Assembly: GCA_036303105.1 (NCBI GenBank)
Contig: JAXJBF010000063.1
Coordinates: 11,576 to 75,575 of the forward strand
DNA from: UMGS1590 sp036303105
GTDB taxonomy: Bacteria > Bacillota > Peptococcia > Peptococcales > Peptococcaceae
Direction of reading: 5' to 3'
Length of the DNA: 64,000 nt
The translations under genes were made by a program, and so were the position numbers. The notes beneath the pieces were generated by a model. The model was not told the origin of the DNA. It ran no database searches and was given only the letters and a program-made list of their open reading frames with translations. Numbering within the stretch: position 1 is the stretch's first letter; the number at the start of each line of letters is the position of its first letter. Below are positions 1-7,970 of this stretch, piece after piece.

Positions 1-440
1 TTGCACACGAAGAAGACGATATTGCGACAATTTTAAGAACGTTGGTTGACAAAAAAATCAGTGGTGTGCCAATCGTCAATAAAAATATGGAAGTTGTCGG
101 TTTTATTAGTGATGGCGACATCATGAAATTTATTGCAAAACAAGATCCTCGAATCATTGATATGACCAGTTTCATTACAGTATGGTATGATTCTGAAAGC
201 TTCGATCAAAAACTTGATGATTTGTTAAAAATTAATGTAATGGAGCTTGCTACTACTAAAATTATTGCTGCAGAACCAGATGAAACCGTTGATGAAGCAG
301 CACGTACACTTGGTAAAAAACGTATCAAAAAGTTACCTGTTATTGATGACGATGGTAAGCTTGTTGGTATGGTAAGCCGTCATAATATTATTCGTTACAT
401 TATTTCTTATCATGAGAGTAAACAAGGAGAACAAAACTAA
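1..440 (+). CDS. CBS-domain protein, 5' end cut by the window
   Basis: The reading frame is open from base 3, so the gene begins outside the window; about 145 residues are visible. Two CBS-type units can be seen. The first contains ISGVPIVNKNMEVVGFISDG and the second IKKLPVIDDDGKLVGMVSRH, both with the usual 'vPVvd..g.lvGiis' pattern of a nucleotide-binding CBS pair (known family property). No catalytic or membrane domain is seen in the visible part. CBS pairs usually sense adenine nucleotides; the specific role here is unknown. The ACT-domain gene follows after 2 bases, suggesting one operon with two small ligand-sensing proteins. A TTG at 42 could be mistaken for a start, but it lies inside the conserved first CBS unit. 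Confidence 0.8.
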   Translation, partial: AHEEDDIATILRTLVDKKISGVPIVNKNMEVVGFISDGDIMKFIAKQDPRIIDMTSFITVWYDSESFDQKLDDLLKINVMELATTKIIAAEPDETVDEAARTLGKKRIKKLPVIDDDGKLVGMVSRHNIIRYIISYHESKQGEQN

Positions 441-442
441 TT

Positions 443-727
443 ATGAGCAATCAGCAGCAGAAAGCCGTGATTACTGTCACAGGCTATGATAAAAAGGGTA
501 TCATTGCAAGCGTGACAGCAATGCTTTATGACCACGACGTAAATGTTTTAGATATTAGCCAAACCATCTTAGATGGATTCTTTAATATGATCATGCTTGT
601 TGACATCAGTGAGTGTAATATTTCATTACAGGAGCTTGTTGATGAATGCACAAGAGTTGGTAAAGAAATCGGTCTTGAAGTTCGTTGCCAACATGAAAAT
701 ATTTTTAAATTCATGCATCAGATTTAA
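443..727 (+). CDS. ACT-domain protein (UPF0237 type)
   Basis: A 94-residue protein that is essentially one ACT domain: a first strand with AVITVTGYDKKGIIASVTA, a helix, then the strand around NMIMLVDIS. The 'G.D..Gi.a.vt..l' opening is typical of ACT domains that bind small ligands such as amino acids (known). The length and its position directly before a DUF711/PFL gene match the widespread UPF0237-UPF0210 gene pair; the biochemical role of that pair is not established. A purine-rich ribosome site (AAGGAGAA) lies about 10 bases before the ATG. It is probably co-transcribed with the CBS gene upstream and the DUF711 gene 14 bases downstream. Confidence 0.85.
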   Translation: MSNQQQKAVITVTGYDKKGIIASVTAMLYDHDVNVLDISQTILDGFFNMIMLVDISECNISLQELVDECTRVGKEIGLEVRCQHENIFKFMHQI

Positions 728-741
728 ATGGAGAATAAACA

Positions 742-2109
742 ATGTCTTTTTCAATGAATTCATCAGATATTTTTCAGACAATCCATATGATTGCTGAAGA
801 GAACCTGGATATTCGAACAACTACGATGGGAATTTCCCTGAAAGATTGCGTGTCAGAATCAACTAAAACTACATGCAGAAAGATTTATGATAAGATAACA
901 AAAAGAGCCGAGCATCTCGTACCGACGGCAGAAGCTATTTCTAAAGAATTTGGGATTCCTATTATAAATAAACGTATTTCTGTAACGCCTATTTCTATGG
1001 TTGGTGAATCCTGTGAAGATCGTGATTATGTTGCAATAGCGAGAACGTTGGATCGTGCAGCTAAACAAGTTGGCGTTGATTTTATTGGTGGATATGGTGC
1101 ACTTGTTCAAAAAGGTATGACGGATGCTGAACGAGAATTTTTGGAAACCATTCCAGAAGCACTTGCCACAACAGATGTCGTCTGTTCATCAGTCAATATT
1201 GGTTCTAGTAAAGCCGGTATTAATATGGATGCTGCAGCAATTCTCGGCCGGGTTGTTAAGAAAACAGCTGAACTTACAGCTGATCAAGATGCTTTAGGTT
1301 GCGCGAAATTTGTTGCATTTTGTAACGCTGTGGAAGATAATCCTTTCATGGCAGGCGCATTTTATGGCGTTGGTGAAGGTGAGTGTTGCCTAAGTGTTGG
1401 TGTTAGCGGCCCAGGAGTTGTTCTTAACGCGATTAAGGGGAGAGAACATTTGCCATTTGATGAATTGGCAGAGCTGATTAAACGTATGGCATTTAAGATT
1501 ACTAGATCAGGTGAAATGGTTGGGCTCGAAGCAGCGAAGCGTTTAGGTGTACCTTTTGGCATTGTAGACCTGTCTTTGGCGCCAACAGCAGCTATTGGTG
1601 ATTCTGTTGCTGATATTCTTGAGGCTTTTGGACTTGAGAAATGTGGTACTCACGGTACGACAGCAGCACTCGCTATGTTGAATGATGCCGTCAAAAAGGG
1701 TGGCGCAATGGCGTCTAGTCATGTCGGTGGTTTATCTGGGGCATTTATTCCTGTCAGCGAAGATGCCGGTATGATCAATGCTGCAAAAGAAGGCAGTCTT
1801 TGCTATGATAAATTGGAAGCAATGACGTGCGTATGTTCTGTAGGTATTGATATGGTTGCGATTCCTGGTGATACACCTGCTGAAACAATTACTGCAATGA
1901 TCGCTGATGAAGCAGCTATTGGTATGATCAACAAAAAAACTACTGCTGTTCGCGTCATTCCGGTTCCAGGTAAGGGTGTTGGTGAAATGGTTGAGTTTGG
2001 TGGATTACTTGGATATGCACCAATCATGGCAGTACATCCTTTCTCATCAAAAGTATTTGCTCAACGTGGAGGCCGTATTCCGGCACCAATTCACGCGCTT
2101 AACAATTAA
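742..2109 (+). CDS. DUF711 / PFL-family protein (UPF0210)
   Basis: A 455-residue soluble protein of the UPF0210/DUF711 family, whose fold is related to pyruvate formate-lyase-like barrels but whose reaction is unknown (known). Recognisable family stretches include IRTTTMGISLKDC near the N-terminus, VCSSVNIGSSKAGINMDAA, the glycine-rich VGVSGPGVV and the C-terminal MVEFGGLLGYAPIM. The length is normal and there is no signal peptide. The start is the ATG at 742, preceded by GGAGAATAAAC. The gene directly follows the ACT-domain gene, the family's usual partner, which suggests that the ACT protein regulates or escorts this one (inference). Confidence 0.88.
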   Translation: MSFSMNSSDIFQTIHMIAEENLDIRTTTMGISLKDCVSESTKTTCRKIYDKITKRAEHLVPTAEAISKEFGIPIINKRISVTPISMVGESCEDRDYVAIARTLDRAAKQVGVDFIGGYGALVQKGMTDAEREFLETIPEALATTDVVCSSVNIGSSKAGINMDAAAILGRVVKKTAELTADQDALGCAKFVAFCNAVEDNPFMAGAFYGVGEGECCLSVGVSGPGVVLNAIKGREHLPFDELAELIKRMAFKITRSGEMVGLEAAKRLGVPFGIVDLSLAPTAAIGDSVADILEAFGLEKCGTHGTTAALAMLNDAVKKGGAMASSHVGGLSGAFIPVSEDAGMINAAKEGSLCYDKLEAMTCVCSVGIDMVAIPGDTPAETITAMIADEAAIGMINKKTTAVRVIPVPGKGVGEMVEFGGLLGYAPIMAVHPFSSKVFAQRGGRIPAPIHALNN

Positions 2110-2125
2110 GAAATTTGGGGAAGAT

Positions 2126-2530
2126 ATGGGTAAAAAAAAGCAACTTTCTAAGCGTTCAAATCAGCCTGCGTCACATAAGACGCGGGCCGATTTACGATCA
2201 TTGCATTTAAAGCGTGAAATTGGCCATAAATATCATGTAAAAGGAAAGAAGAATAAGGAACAGTTTCTTATTGATGCAATGGAGCGTGCACGTCTTGCAG
2301 AGTATGCTATGTATTTTGAAAAGCCATGGCGACTTTTGGGAATGAATTTTCTCATTGGCCTAGCCCGAGGGTTGGGCACAACAATAGGCTTAGCATTGGT
2401 GCTTGCACTTCTTGTATATATTGCACAGGAAATCATCTCAGCCAATCTGCCGGGAATTAGCCAATGGCTAGCAGACTTGCTTGGATTGGTGCAGAGTTAT
2501 TCCGTATCGAAATTACCATACAATGAATAA
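2126..2530 (+). CDS. Small basic membrane protein (DUF5665-like)
   Basis: A 134-residue protein. The open frame extends upstream to 1976, but the ATG at 2126 has a good ribosome site (TTGGGGAAG) and avoids a long overlap with the DUF711 gene, so it is preferred. The first ~60 residues are strongly basic. The middle reads AEYAMYFEKPWRLLGMNFLIGLARGLGTTIG in pieces, followed by a hydrophobic segment (residues ~80-105) likely to be one membrane helix. The 'f..P.r.l..nF..Gl..G.G..iG' pattern resembles DUF5665 proteins, which are uncharacterised and common in Bacillota. The stop overlaps the lspA start by 8 bases, suggesting translational coupling with lspA. Confidence 0.7.
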   Translation: MGKKKQLSKRSNQPASHKTRADLRSLHLKREIGHKYHVKGKKNKEQFLIDAMERARLAEYAMYFEKPWRLLGMNFLIGLARGLGTTIGLALVLALLVYIAQEIISANLPGISQWLADLLGLVQSYSVSKLPYNE

Positions 2531-2993
2531 AACAGTTAAATTCATTTTGCCGTATTTATTTGCTATTATTGTTCTCTTGGTTGATCAAGGAAGTAAAGCT
2601 TTGGTTAGAGAACAGATGAGTTTAGGAGAAAGCATTCCTGTAATCAAGAACGTTTTTCATTTAACCTATATAGAAAATACAGGTGTAGCTTTTGGAATGT
2701 TTTCTGGCCATACAAATCTATTCGTGATTGTTAGCTTAATGGTGCTTATTGGTCTAATTGTTTTTGCTTGGAAAGAAGGGCCGAATTCTCTGCTTATGCA
2801 CTATGGTATAGCCATGGTTGTTGCAGGTGCATTGGGAAATATTATTGATCGCATCATGAAAGCATCGGTGACGGATATGTTTGATTTTCAAATTTGGCCA
2901 ATATTTAATGTTGCAGATATTGCGGTTTGTGTAGGATTTGGGTTATTGGTATTATATATTTTCTTTGACCAGGGGGAAGAGAATGGCAGATAA
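2523..2993 (+). CDS. lspA: Lipoprotein signal peptidase II
   Basis: A 156-residue integral membrane aspartic protease that cleaves signal peptides of diacylglyceryl-modified prolipoproteins (known for LspA). Visible family motifs are VDQGSK near the N-terminus, NTGVAFGMF, GALGNIIDR and FNVADIAV; the last two contain the two catalytic aspartates (NIIDR and FNVAD). Four hydrophobic segments are present. The ATG at 2523 is used: the open frame starts at 2481, but 2523 gives the normal LspA N-terminus and an ATG-AATAA overlap with the upstream stop. It overlaps the downstream pseudouridine synthase by 11 bases. Likely clients in this window are the lipoproteins at 53681 and 62834. Confidence 0.95.
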   Translation: MNKTVKFILPYLFAIIVLLVDQGSKALVREQMSLGESIPVIKNVFHLTYIENTGVAFGMFSGHTNLFVIVSLMVLIGLIVFAWKEGPNSLLMHYGIAMVVAGALGNIIDRIMKASVTDMFDFQIWPIFNVADIAVCVGFGLLVLYIFFDQGEENGR

Positions 2994-3888
2994 GCAGATC
3001 ATGATTCCAAATGATGCTGTGGGACAGCGTCTCGATCAATGGGTGAGTAAAAAAATGGCGATCACCCGATCTGCCTTTAAACAGTGTGTTGATAAAGGCT
3101 GTGTCTTTTTTATGGATGATAAGATAAAGAAGGCGGGCTATAAAATTTCGTCATCAGGAATGCTTGTTATTAAGGATGAAGACAATGGATATAAACCAAT
3201 AGCACTACCCCTAGATATCGTTTATGAAGACGAAGATCTGCTAATTGTGAATAAACCGCGCCATTTACTGGTCTATCCAGTGAAAGACAAAAATGAAACC
3301 ACGCTTGTTAATGGATTATTGGCTTATACATCTTTATCCGATTTTTGTGGGAAAGAACGTCCTGGGATTGTTCATCGTATTGACCGAGATACATCAGGTT
3401 TGGTGTTAGTGGCTAAAAATAACACTATTCATGAGAAGCTGTATCAGCAGTTGGCTCATCATGAGATCGTGCGGGAGTATATTGGCATTGTGCAACGTCC
3501 TTTTGAAAAACGTTGTGGAGTGATTAATAAGAAAATTGCGCACGATTTTGCGCATGGCACAAAACGGATCGTGACAGAGTGTGGTGGACAGAGTGCAATC
3601 ACACATTATGTATCTGTTTATCAAAATGATGAGTATTCTTTGGTGCGTTTTAGACTTGAAACAGGAAGAACGCATCAAATTCGTGTACATATGGCTTCAA
3701 TTGGTCATCCTCTCGTTGGCGACGGGTTATATGGTGATGCTAGAAATATTTTTGGCTTTCATGGTCAGGCATTGCATGCATTGCGTCTTCGATTTGCTCA
3801 TCCTATCAATGGAAAACAAATTGAAGTAGTGGGCAGGCCGCCGGAGATCTTCAAAAAAGCGGTAACACGCATACAAATGATGAAGTAG
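2983..3888 (+). CDS. RluA-family 23S rRNA pseudouridine synthase (RluD-like)
   Basis: A 301-residue protein with an N-terminal S4 RNA-binding domain (residues ~7-65; RLDQWVSKK, TRSAFKQCVDKG) and a C-terminal RluA/RluC/RluD catalytic domain. The signature HRIDRDTSGLVLVAKN contains the catalytic aspartate (D134 from this start). RFRLETGRTHQIRVHMA and HPLVGDGLYG are also family motifs. The family converts uridine to pseudouridine in large-subunit rRNA; the exact site cannot be told from sequence. Start ATG 2983 follows AGGGGGAAG. The lspA-rluD-like order with overlap is very common in Bacillota. Confidence 0.92.
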   Translation: MADKQIMIPNDAVGQRLDQWVSKKMAITRSAFKQCVDKGCVFFMDDKIKKAGYKISSSGMLVIKDEDNGYKPIALPLDIVYEDEDLLIVNKPRHLLVYPVKDKNETTLVNGLLAYTSLSDFCGKERPGIVHRIDRDTSGLVLVAKNNTIHEKLYQQLAHHEIVREYIGIVQRPFEKRCGVINKKIAHDFAHGTKRIVTECGGQSAITHYVSVYQNDEYSLVRFRLETGRTHQIRVHMASIGHPLVGDGLYGDARNIFGFHGQALHALRLRFAHPINGKQIEVVGRPPEIFKKAVTRIQMMK

Positions 3889-3901
3889 AGGAGGAAATAA
3901 C

Positions 3902-4816
3902 TTGCTTAGTGATAGTTTAAAAGTTTTTATCACAGTAGCTGATAAGAAAAACTTTTCAAAAGCGGCAAAGGCGTTAAATTTGACTCAGCCAGCAATTAGC
4001 TTTCAAATTCAAACGCTGGAGCAGTATTACCAAACAAAGCTCTTCGACCGCATCAATCGTCATGTTAAATTAACCGAAACCGGAGAGCTGCTGCTCGAAT
4101 ATGCACTTTCTATGAATGATTTACAGTCTGAACTGGAAAGAAAAATGCAGCAATTGACCGGACATGTAAAAGGACAGCTGATGATTGGTGCTAGCCGAAC
4201 GGTTGGTGAATATGTGTTGCCTTATGTGATTTGTAAGTTCAAGGAAGATTATCCAGATGTTGATGTTACTCTGGAAATTTATAATACAAAACATGTTGAA
4301 GAAAATGTTTTGAATCGATATCTCGATATAGGCCTTGTTGAATCAGATATTCGGCATAAGGAGCTTTTTTTCCAAGACATTCTTAGTGATGAGTTGGTTC
4401 TTGTGGTTCCAAAAGATCATCGTTGGGCAAATGAAAGTGAGATCACACTTGATCAGCTTAAAGGTGAGCCGTTTATTATTCGAGAAGCTGGCTCGGGAAG
4501 CCGCTTAGTATTTGAACAGGCATTAATTGATGCAGAATTTGACGTTGAAGATTTAAATGTTATTATGGAAATTGGTAGCATTACATCTATTAAGAGCGCT
4601 ATTATTAATGGCTTAGGCGTTTCTGTCATGTCCAGATGGGCAGTCCGTGATCTTGAACAAGCGGGTATTGCACATGTTGTGTCTATTAAAGATCTTGATC
4701 TTAAACGTCCTTTTAGTATTATTTTAAACCAAGGAAACTTCGAATCTGAAGCATGTAATAAATTTATTCGGTATTTGGGCGAAGTTACTGAAAAAGAAAT
4801 CTATGAGCATTTTTAA
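3902..4816 (+). CDS. LysR-family transcriptional regulator (first of tandem pair)
   Basis: A 304-residue LTTR with an N-terminal winged HTH (residues ~1-60; FSKAAKALNLTQPAISFQIQ, then TKLFDRINR) and a periplasmic-binding-type effector domain (~90-300). REAGSGSR in the effector domain is typical of the CysL/YwfK-like branch. The start is a TTG at 3902 with a strong GAGGAGG site 7 bases upstream. It is followed after 15 bases by a clear paralogue, so the two are probably co-transcribed. The effector and target are unknown. Neither lies next to an obvious divergent target promoter, unlike many LTTRs. Confidence 0.9.
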   Translation: MLSDSLKVFITVADKKNFSKAAKALNLTQPAISFQIQTLEQYYQTKLFDRINRHVKLTETGELLLEYALSMNDLQSELERKMQQLTGHVKGQLMIGASRTVGEYVLPYVICKFKEDYPDVDVTLEIYNTKHVEENVLNRYLDIGLVESDIRHKELFFQDILSDELVLVVPKDHRWANESEITLDQLKGEPFIIREAGSGSRLVFEQALIDAEFDVEDLNVIMEIGSITSIKSAIINGLGVSVMSRWAVRDLEQAGIAHVVSIKDLDLKRPFSIILNQGNFESEACNKFIRYLGEVTEKEIYEHF

Positions 4817-4831
4817 GGAGGGAGTAGGTCA

Positions 4832-5728
4832 ATGTTAAATGATAGTATTCGTGTGTTTTTGATGGTCGTGGAAAAAAAGAGCTTTTCCAAGGCTGCAAAA
4901 GCACTGTTTCTTACTCAACCGGCCGTTAGCTTCCAGATCCAAATGCTCGAGGAACATTATGGTACACGCCTTTTTGATAGAGTGAGTCGTAATATTATCC
5001 TGACTGAAGCTGGCGAATTGCTGTACAAATATGCCACTGAAATGAGTGATATGCAAGCAAGTCTTGAAAAAGATATGCAGGAATTGAATAATACTATTTT
5101 AGGGCGTTTACGTATTGGAGCTAGTGTGACAATTGGTGAATATATTGCACCATATATTTTGGGTAATTTTAAAAAACATTATCCTAAGGTAACGCTGAGT
5201 CTTGAAGTGGCTAATTCTGATGAAATTGAAATGGCTATCCATGATACTAGTCTTGATATTGGTCTAGTAGAAGGGCCTCCTGTTGATAAAGATCTTGAAA
5301 GTGTGCCATTTTTGGATGATGAGCTTGTTGTCATTACTAGTGTAGATCATCCATGGAGTAAATTAGAATCAATTTCAATTTTTGAATTAGATCAATATCC
5401 TTATATTTCAAGAGAGAAGGGTTCTGGTACACGTGCTGAAATCGAACAGCATTTAAAAGCTGCTGGGTTTTCACCAAACAATCTCAACGTCATGATGCGC
5501 CTTGGTAGTACTTGTGCAATTAAGAGCGCGGTGCGCAATGGTTACGGTTTTACGATCGTTTCTCGTTGGGCAATAAAGGATGACCTTAAGATGGGAAATC
5601 TAGCAATGGTTAAAATCAAGGAAGATGAGTTCAAACGGCGTTTCAGAATAGTATATCATAAAAAGAAATTCAAAACGCAAGCTGCTGAAGAGTTTTTGAA
5701 ATTCATTGAGAATGAGACTTTTCAGTAA
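4832..5728 (+). CDS. LysR-family transcriptional regulator (second of tandem pair)
   Basis: A 298-residue LTTR closely related to the upstream gene: both start ML.DS..VF, share FSKAAKAL and TQPA(I/V)SFQIQ in the HTH, and share the effector-domain block GSGTR/GSGSR with IKSA..NG(L/Y)G. The ATG at 4832 has an AAGGAGGGAG site. The HTH recognition helices are nearly the same while the effector domains differ more, as expected after a duplication in which the ligand changed but the operator class did not (inference). The gene is followed by a bidirectional terminator. Confidence 0.9.
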   Translation: MLNDSIRVFLMVVEKKSFSKAAKALFLTQPAVSFQIQMLEEHYGTRLFDRVSRNIILTEAGELLYKYATEMSDMQASLEKDMQELNNTILGRLRIGASVTIGEYIAPYILGNFKKHYPKVTLSLEVANSDEIEMAIHDTSLDIGLVEGPPVDKDLESVPFLDDELVVITSVDHPWSKLESISIFELDQYPYISREKGSGTRAEIEQHLKAAGFSPNNLNVMMRLGSTCAIKSAVRNGYGFTIVSRWAIKDDLKMGNLAMVKIKEDEFKRRFRIVYHKKKFKTQAAEEFLKFIENETFQ

Positions 5729-5770
5729 TCTTTGATATTGCTCTGAAAATAAGAAGAAAAATTAAAAAAT

Positions 5771-5814
5771 ATAAACGCCCACGTTTTCAATAATGTGAAA
5801 TCGTGGGCGTTTAT
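5771..5814. terminator. Bidirectional intrinsic terminator
   Basis: Perfect 13-bp inverted repeat (ATAAACGCCCACG / CGTGGGCGTTTAT) with an 18-base loop, followed by T-rich sequence on the + strand and with A-rich sequence before it, which serves the - strand. It lies between the convergent LysR gene and the VanS-like kinase gene. Confidence 0.85.
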
Positions 5815-5820
5815 ATTTTT

Positions 5821-7020
5821 TTAAATAGAAGAATCCATATATTCGTCTAAAGTTGTAATGTTGAGTGATAAATTTGAAGGAAGAACAACAATGAAAGCGG
5901 TTTGATGATTTTGACTGGTAGCGGAAATTGTTCCATTATGTAGTGTCACAATTTCATGAGCAATGGCAAGTCCTAAGCCTGCACCTCCCGTTTGAGAAGA
6001 ACGAGATTCATCGAGCCTAAAGAATTTTTCAAAGAGAAGATTAAGCTTTTCTGGTGGGATCGTTGGCCCACTATTGGAGAACGTTAGAACTGTTTTATCA
6101 TTTTGTTGTTGTGCCTTTACATGAATTTCAGAATCTGGGTCGCTGTAAGCGATGGCGTTCTTTAATATGTTGTTAAAAACACGTGCTAGTTTATTCGAGT
6201 CACCGTTAATTGTCAAATCATCTGGTGCATCTAGAATAATTGTATTGCCATGCTTGCTTGCAAGAGGATAAAATTCATCAATCATTTGTACGAGCATAAA
6301 AGTTAGATCAAGTGGTGCAATATCTAATCGTACTTGTTGAAGGTTAAAACGTGTGATATCAAAGAATTCATTGATTAAACTTTCTAAACGTTGGGCTTTC
6401 TCAAATGCGATGTTTGTATATTTTGCACGTTGTGCCAGCGGCATATCAGGGGCTTCGCTTAATAAACTGAGATAACCAATTACCGAGGTGAGGGGCGTCT
6501 TTAGATCGTGTGCTAAGTAAGTAATAAGATCATTTTTGCGTGCAGCTTCATCTTTCAATAATCGTTCGTGTTGTCGCATTTTTTCCTTAACCTCGCTCAT
6601 TTGATAAGCTATGTCGTTATATATTTTTGGGAAAATATCTGATGCTTCCCGATCAGAAAAAATATATTGATGAATCATTTCACCTAAATCTTCCATACGG
6701 TCTTTAACATCTGCAGTTGATAAGAATTTACTCAAAATCAAAATAAGCACGCTGCCAATACATACCAAAATAATGAGCAGAAATAGTACATAGATTTTTA
6801 CCATTGCCCAATTAGGGCGCCAAATGTAGATGGGTTCTCCATTTGCGGTGTAGTAATAATCATACACAGCCATTAGGTGATCTTCAAACCAATTCGTGAA
6901 GATGCCTTCAAGACCTTTGTCAATAAAGAAAAAGAAGCCTAAAGTAAATAGAAAACCTATAAATACTAAAAGGAAAAAGCGACGAATAATTCTGCGTTTA
7001 TTGTTCAATTTTGTATCCAT
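5821..7020 (-). CDS. VanS-like sensor histidine kinase
   Basis: A 399-residue membrane histidine kinase. There are two membrane helices (residues ~14-34 and ~74-98) around a short extracellular loop, then a linker, the dimerisation/phosphoacceptor helix YLAHDLKTPLTSVIGYLSLL (H171) and the ATPase domain with N-box (NNILKNAIAYS), FRLDESR and GGAGLGLAIAHEIV. The H-box and the following SEAPDMP stretch are strikingly like VanS. It overlaps the response-regulator gene by 23 bases, so both are one transcript. The short sensor loop fits an envelope or antibiotic cue, but no vanHAX-type gene is present in this window. A GGGGGT site precedes the ATG. Confidence 0.88.
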   Translation of the reverse strand: MDTKLNNKRRIIRRFFLLVFIGFLFTLGFFFFIDKGLEGIFTNWFEDHLMAVYDYYYTANGEPIYIWRPNWAMVKIYVLFLLIILVCIGSVLILILSKFLSTADVKDRMEDLGEMIHQYIFSDREASDIFPKIYNDIAYQMSEVKEKMRQHERLLKDEAARKNDLITYLAHDLKTPLTSVIGYLSLLSEAPDMPLAQRAKYTNIAFEKAQRLESLINEFFDITRFNLQQVRLDIAPLDLTFMLVQMIDEFYPLASKHGNTIILDAPDDLTINGDSNKLARVFNNILKNAIAYSDPDSEIHVKAQQQNDKTVLTFSNSGPTIPPEKLNLLFEKFFRLDESRSSQTGGAGLGLAIAHEIVTLHNGTISATSQNHQTAFIVVLPSNLSLNITTLDEYMDSSI

Positions 7021-7696
7021 ACCCCCAAACAGTCTTTATATATTTTGGGTTTTCAAACGAGTCGCCGAGCTTTTCTCGTAAATGACGGATATGAACTGAA
7101 ATAGTGTTATTTTTTTTATCATAATATTCTTCTCCCCAAATTTCGTGGAACAAATTTTCAGCACTTACTACACTACCTTTATGCTGACAAAGAATGCGCA
7201 AAATAGCAAATTCAGTTGGTGTTAGGGATAAGGGCTTTTCATTTAAGAAACACTCATGAGTGCTAATATTGAGCAGCAAACCGCCAAACACAATAATATC
7301 TTCAGATGCCTGTGCTTGCGATTGATTATATGTTTTATATCGGCGTAACTGTGCCTTTACACGAGCTACCAACTCTAAGGGAAGAAAAGGTTTTGTAATA
7401 TAATCATCGGCTCCAAGAGTAAGACCGGTTACTTTATCCATTGTTTCACCTTTGGCAGTAAGCATGATGATTGGATATTGATAATGTTCACGAATTTTCC
7501 TGCATAAGATAAGTCCATCTATTTCAGGCATCATGATGTCTAAAATGGCAAGATCGAAAGATTCGCGTTGAATGCATTTTAGCGCATCATTTCCAGAATA
7601 ACATGGCATTACATCATAGCCTTCGTTTTTTAAATATAGTGATACCAAATCAACAATTTCTTTTTCGTCGTCAACCACTAATATCCTATCTGACAT
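6998..7696 (-). CDS. VanR-like OmpR-family response regulator
   Basis: A 232-residue response regulator: receiver domain (D9/D10, phospho-acceptor D53 in LAILDIMMP, T80, K102 in ITKPF) and an OmpR-type winged helix at the C-terminus (RHLREKLGD, IKTVWGYGYKIE). LVARVKAQLRRY after the receiver is a VanR-like stretch. The open frame reaches 7726, but the ATG at 7696 lies 10 bases after AAGGAG and gives the normal MSDRILVVDDE start. It is the first gene of the regulator-kinase operon and diverges from the secreted-protein cluster at 7971, a natural candidate target (inference). Confidence 0.9.
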   Translation of the reverse strand: MSDRILVVDDEKEIVDLVSLYLKNEGYDVMPCYSGNDALKCIQRESFDLAILDIMMPEIDGLILCRKIREHYQYPIIMLTAKGETMDKVTGLTLGADDYITKPFLPLELVARVKAQLRRYKTYNQSQAQASEDIIVFGGLLLNISTHECFLNEKPLSLTPTEFAILRILCQHKGSVVSAENLFHEIWGEEYYDKKNNTISVHIRHLREKLGDSFENPKYIKTVWGYGYKIEQ

Positions 7697-7784
7697 ACTT
7701 ATCACGCTCCTTATATTTCTCTTCAACTATTATAATATATTAGCAAAATTCAGCCTACAGTTAATAAATATCTGACTAAGAAAA

Positions 7785-7801
7785 TCCTAATATTTTCCTA
7801 A
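7785..7801. promoter_or_regulatory. Candidate response-regulator box: TCCTAA direct repeats
   Basis: Two TCCTAA hexamers at 7785-7790 and 7796-7801, 11 bases apart start to start, in the divergent intergenic region between the VanR-like gene and the stalk-protein gene. Direct repeats at one helical turn are the usual layout of OmpR-family sites (known). The assignment is inference. Confidence 0.35.
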
Positions 7802-7970
7802 GATAGAGAAGGTTTATCTAATAATGAAGAAAAAATGAAGGATATGAAGTATTTATAAATGTTTAACGAGTGAAATGCAAATTATTCTGAATACTCTTGA
7901 TTTAGTGTAACTATCATGGTATTGTCAATATAAAGAGCGATTATTGATGCATATAAAAGGAGGATGCACG

